Notes under the pieces: generated by a model
The model's database searches: none
Told to the model about the DNA's origin: nothing
Seen by the model: only the letters and a program-made list of their open reading frames with translations
Part shown: piece after piece, positions 60,586 to 64,000 of the stretch
How the letters are laid out: each line of letters starts with the position of its first letter
Numbering within the stretch: position 1 is the stretch's first letter
Source: Cinclus cinclus
Taxonomy: Eukaryota; Chordata; Aves; Passeriformes; Cinclidae
Direction of reading: 5' to 3'
Length of the DNA stretch: 64,000 nt
NCBI RefSeq assembly: GCF_963662255.1
Contig: NC_085048.1
Location: 97,551,729-97,615,728 of the forward strand
Position numbers and translations under genes: made by a program

Positions 60586-63533
60586 GCCATGCACACAGAA
60601 AAACTGTTCAAGTATCTGCATATTGAGCTACTTTTTAAATAACTCATTTTAGAGAGGGAGGAAAAAGACCTTTTTCTTAAAACAAGCAGCTCTAATGATC
60701 AGCACTAGCACATAGAACTGATCAACTAGAATTTCAAAGACAGATGTATGTTACTTTCTGGTATTTTGTTTTTTTAACGACAATGTGTTCCCAAACTGAT
60801 GATAAGTGTATTATAGCACCATCTATAACATTTAGCAAAGTAATAAACAACTCTCCAGGTGGCTGCTGTGCAAGTACTAAGGAAACATCCCTCCCTGCTT
60901 AATAGGCAGCTTGACTTCTACTCTGACAGGCTTTCACTGAGAAGGGACAAGGAGCCCTTTTTGGGTGCAGTCCTCATTAAGAAAGCAATACTTTCAAAGC
61001 TGTGGCATTGCATGGTTCCTTGATGCTACAGTGAAAAAGCTGACCAAGTATATTTTAAGGTTCGGAAACACAGTGCTAACATTGTAAATTGTTTTGTCAG
61101 TTACATTTCTGAGCAAAACTAAATAAAATAGACTATTACTACAAGCCGGTTTTATTTTTCTTGTCTATTGTGACAACTATACTCAAGATTCCAGGTAGGA
61201 CCAATTAAAATTTCTACGCGGCCAAATCGCTTCATTTGTTAGGGCAGTCAGATTACCAGTCTCAAAGGTCCTCTCCCAGCCTGGCTGAAAAATAACAACT
61301 TTCATCGCATTAGAAAACCACAGCCAGTGAGAACAGTAGAAAACTCTGAAATAGATTACAGTATCACCACTTTATTCTGACCAGAAAGATGTTTCTGATC
61401 AATCCTCATACTCCAAGCTCAGGCAGTACTTCAAGGTGCCTGAACAAAGGTGAGAATGGAACCCTGTGACCACACCCTTAGAGCCTACAAAAAATTCCAA
61501 AATCCCATTTTACCAGGAAGCAAAGTGTCTTTCAGACAAGAAGTAATTATAGATTCTTCAACATCAACACCAAAAATCACCAGAACATGTAAACAGAGGA
61601 ATAGTGGAACAAGTCACTGGTACTTAAAAACCAAAAAACCAAACCAAACCAAACCCCAAAAAAACTCCCATGCAAACACAACCCCCAAGAAAACAACCAA
61701 CCAACTAAACAAAACACACACAAAAAATATATATTAAACCCAGAGAACTTGCTTCCATGAAGAATGATGTTAGTCAAATGGCTGGACATTACCAGGATGA
61801 AAACCAGCCTCCAAAACTCAGGAGAAAAATGTTCTAACTAGCATATGTAAAATTAATAAGAGATACTTATTTGTGAGGACAGATTATTTCTAATAAGCAG
61901 AGAGTAGCTGAACTATGAAGCAGAAACCTTACCTTCTTTAATTAGCCTAAGTCTGGATATTCTTGATACCAATAACTCCAGAAAAACAATTATAAGTTTG
62001 TGATTTCCTCTTTGTATTAACTTCTGGCAGCAATTATTTTCAGCCTCACCTCCTTTAGCACTGCTGAACTGAAGGAGCATAACACTATTCATTTCTTCTC
62101 CAGTTCAGTTTCTGGTATCTTTGAAAAACTGTTGGGCAAACCCATAGTCCAGGAATGAGCAAATTCAATGAGAATGCAGAGATTTCACTTAAGACATCCA
62201 CAACTTAACACTTTAAGTTTTATACAGTCCCTGATTCATTTACAGAAATTTCCCGTGATCCATGGGAAACCAAGAGAAACACGGTTCCTCTTGAAAAAGC
62301 AATAAAACAATTCACAAGCCTCATTATGAGTTAACACTATTGCAGATATTCAAGTACAACCTCTGTAAAACACCATCTCAGGGCACAAATCATTTCACCC
62401 AATTTTCAGGAAATGAAAGCCTCCCACAGATTTCGCTGTCATGAGCCACATCTGCAGAACACCACTGTAACACAGGCAGGAAAAAAAAAAAACAACAAAA
62501 AAACTTATCTCCTGCTAGTCAGTGTAGTAGCAGATTTGGAGATACTTGCCATGCAAAGCCACCTGCCTTCTGTGGACTCTCTATCAGAAGTGACTGACAT
62601 CTATCACATCTGTACGTTGGCCCCGCTGAAACCTCATTATGTCAAGAGCAGTTTTGATGAACCTTAGGAAATTCCTGGTTTAGTGCTTCAGAGTTAAAAG
62701 AGCTTCTGAAATGCCTAGCATGATAAGGGAAAGGCAGTCATGGATCTGTCTTGCAGTGGCAAAAAGGCTAAGGAAAAAACCAAGCAAGATGAAAGGCCAG
62801 GCAGTTCTTCTTGTGTGCTGGGTTCCAAAGGGTGCAGTCAGTATTATTTCCTCTAAGAAAGAAAAAGAAGCAAGAAGAAAGCTATATTAATAACACTTTA
62901 CAGCTTACTGGGTTTGGCTTTCTTCCCACCTGCACCAAGCAAAGCTTCCAAGCTGACTATTAGTCTGTGAAGAAGCAGAGAAACACCAAACAGTCCAGAG
63001 GAAAAAATGTGGACCTTGTAACCTTGACAGATAGCTGTGAGGAAAACACACCTTGTACTAACACTCCTCTCAATTTTGGATGTTCAAGAGCATGTCTCTA
63101 GAAAAAGATAACTGTGCAAACTGCAAAAGGAAAAAATATCAATTCTGCTACCTTTTTTGACTATTCCTCTTTACTATTACATTTATGCTAATCAAGCACA
63201 CCACTCTCTCCTGCTGCCCTAGTACTACAACCAACACTTACACAGAATTCCAAATGTTACAGCTGAAATGAAAAAAACCAAACAAAACCCAAAGAAACTC
63301 CACCATGCACATCCTCCCAAAGAAACTGTGAAATATCACTGTAAGAATACCTAATATCTGTTAGAATAACTAACAGCAGTATCCTGAAAACAAATACCTT
63401 AGACTGGAGAGGAAAAAAAAAAATTTAAAATCATTAGTTCATGCCAAACTACTGCTCTTTTATTTACCAAAAAGACCCCTTGTTATAAGACATAATTCTT
63501 TTTAGCCTTTCAAGAAAGGCTATTTAATGAAAG

Positions 63534-63535
<2 letters not shown>

Positions 63536-63567
<32 letters not shown>
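63536..63567. repeat. (AT)16 microsatellite
   Basis: An uninterrupted AT dinucleotide run of 32 bases in FBXO11 intron 1. It is self-complementary and likely length-variable. Confidence 0.95.
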
Positions 63568-63571
<4 letters not shown>

Positions 63572-64000
63572 CTGTAGGCTATTATGCCAGAAACATAACA
63601 CACATAAAAAAAGGAAAGCAAGCATTTCTTATCCTTGAATTAGTCCAAAATATGTTGTATCTAATATATGTCATAGTAAGGCTGAATTTTATAAGCCTAA
63701 CTGTGGCAAGGTTCACAAGCAGTCACTTATCCTTACTCTGAAAATTTCTCAGTGACTGTTCCTATTATTCTATTGCTTAAAATTACCAACTCCAAGGTGC
63801 CTGTCAAGAGCAGGAAGGCATGGTTCTGTTTAGCTTCAGGGAAATAACTGAGAAAACGATGTGAGGAACCGTATCAAGTGCCAAGTATCATCGGGGTGCA
63901 AGAGGGAAATACTTATTTGCCAGCATATATGTTATTAAGACGGGTTCAGAAATCTGTCATCAAACTATAAAACACCACTGCAGTAGTCAACATCTGATTC

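Overview
The window is vertebrate nuclear DNA, almost certainly from a bird and plausibly a songbird. Interspersed repeats are recognisable CR1 LINE pieces plus one avian-type LTR, introns are short compared with mammals, and two multi-exon genes can be assembled in full from the sequence. It holds the tail-to-tail gene pair MSH6 (+ strand) and FBXO11 (- strand), a neighbour pair also known in mammals. I found no RNA genes, CRISPR arrays, operons or bacterial systems, and I do not see a previously undescribed multi-gene system.

Layout. 1-3580: intergenic DNA upstream of MSH6, with an (AC)n microsatellite, a short CR1 scrap and a solo-LTR-like element. 3580-4260: CpG island with GC boxes and an E2F-type site, holding the MSH6 promoter and exon 1. 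3747-17913: ten MSH6 coding exons, which join in frame to a 1346-residue protein. 17914 to about 17990: short MSH6 3' UTR. About 17950-19162: FBXO11 3' UTR. 19163-53697: 22 FBXO11 coding exons on the minus strand, joining in frame to 849 residues that run to the natural stop. 53698-64000: FBXO11 intron 1, still open at the window edge, so exon 1 and the promoter lie beyond 64000.

Function. MSH6 pairs with MSH2 to form MutS-alpha, the nuclear sensor of base mismatches and small loops. The PCNA-binding box, PWWP domain, mismatch-contacting Phe-Tyr-Glu and ABC-type ATPase motifs are all intact. FBXO11 is the substrate-binding subunit of an SCF (CUL1) ubiquitin ligase. Its F-box, long parallel beta-helix and C-terminal UBR-type zinc finger are all present. 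The two genes do different jobs but share a transcription end zone: one 13-base near-palindrome carries an AATAAA signal for each strand.

Points most worth a second look: the interlocked poly(A) signals; a run of ten A inside MSH6 exon 4, a coding homopolymer in the gene that protects homopolymers, while the C8 hotspot of human exon 5 is interrupted here; sharp GC3 blocks inside exon 4; an LTR just outside the MSH6 CpG island; and a strand-consistent G/T bias in low-complexity tracts. Exon limits were set by hand from GT-AG sites and reading-frame continuity. UTR ends and repeat edges are approximate.
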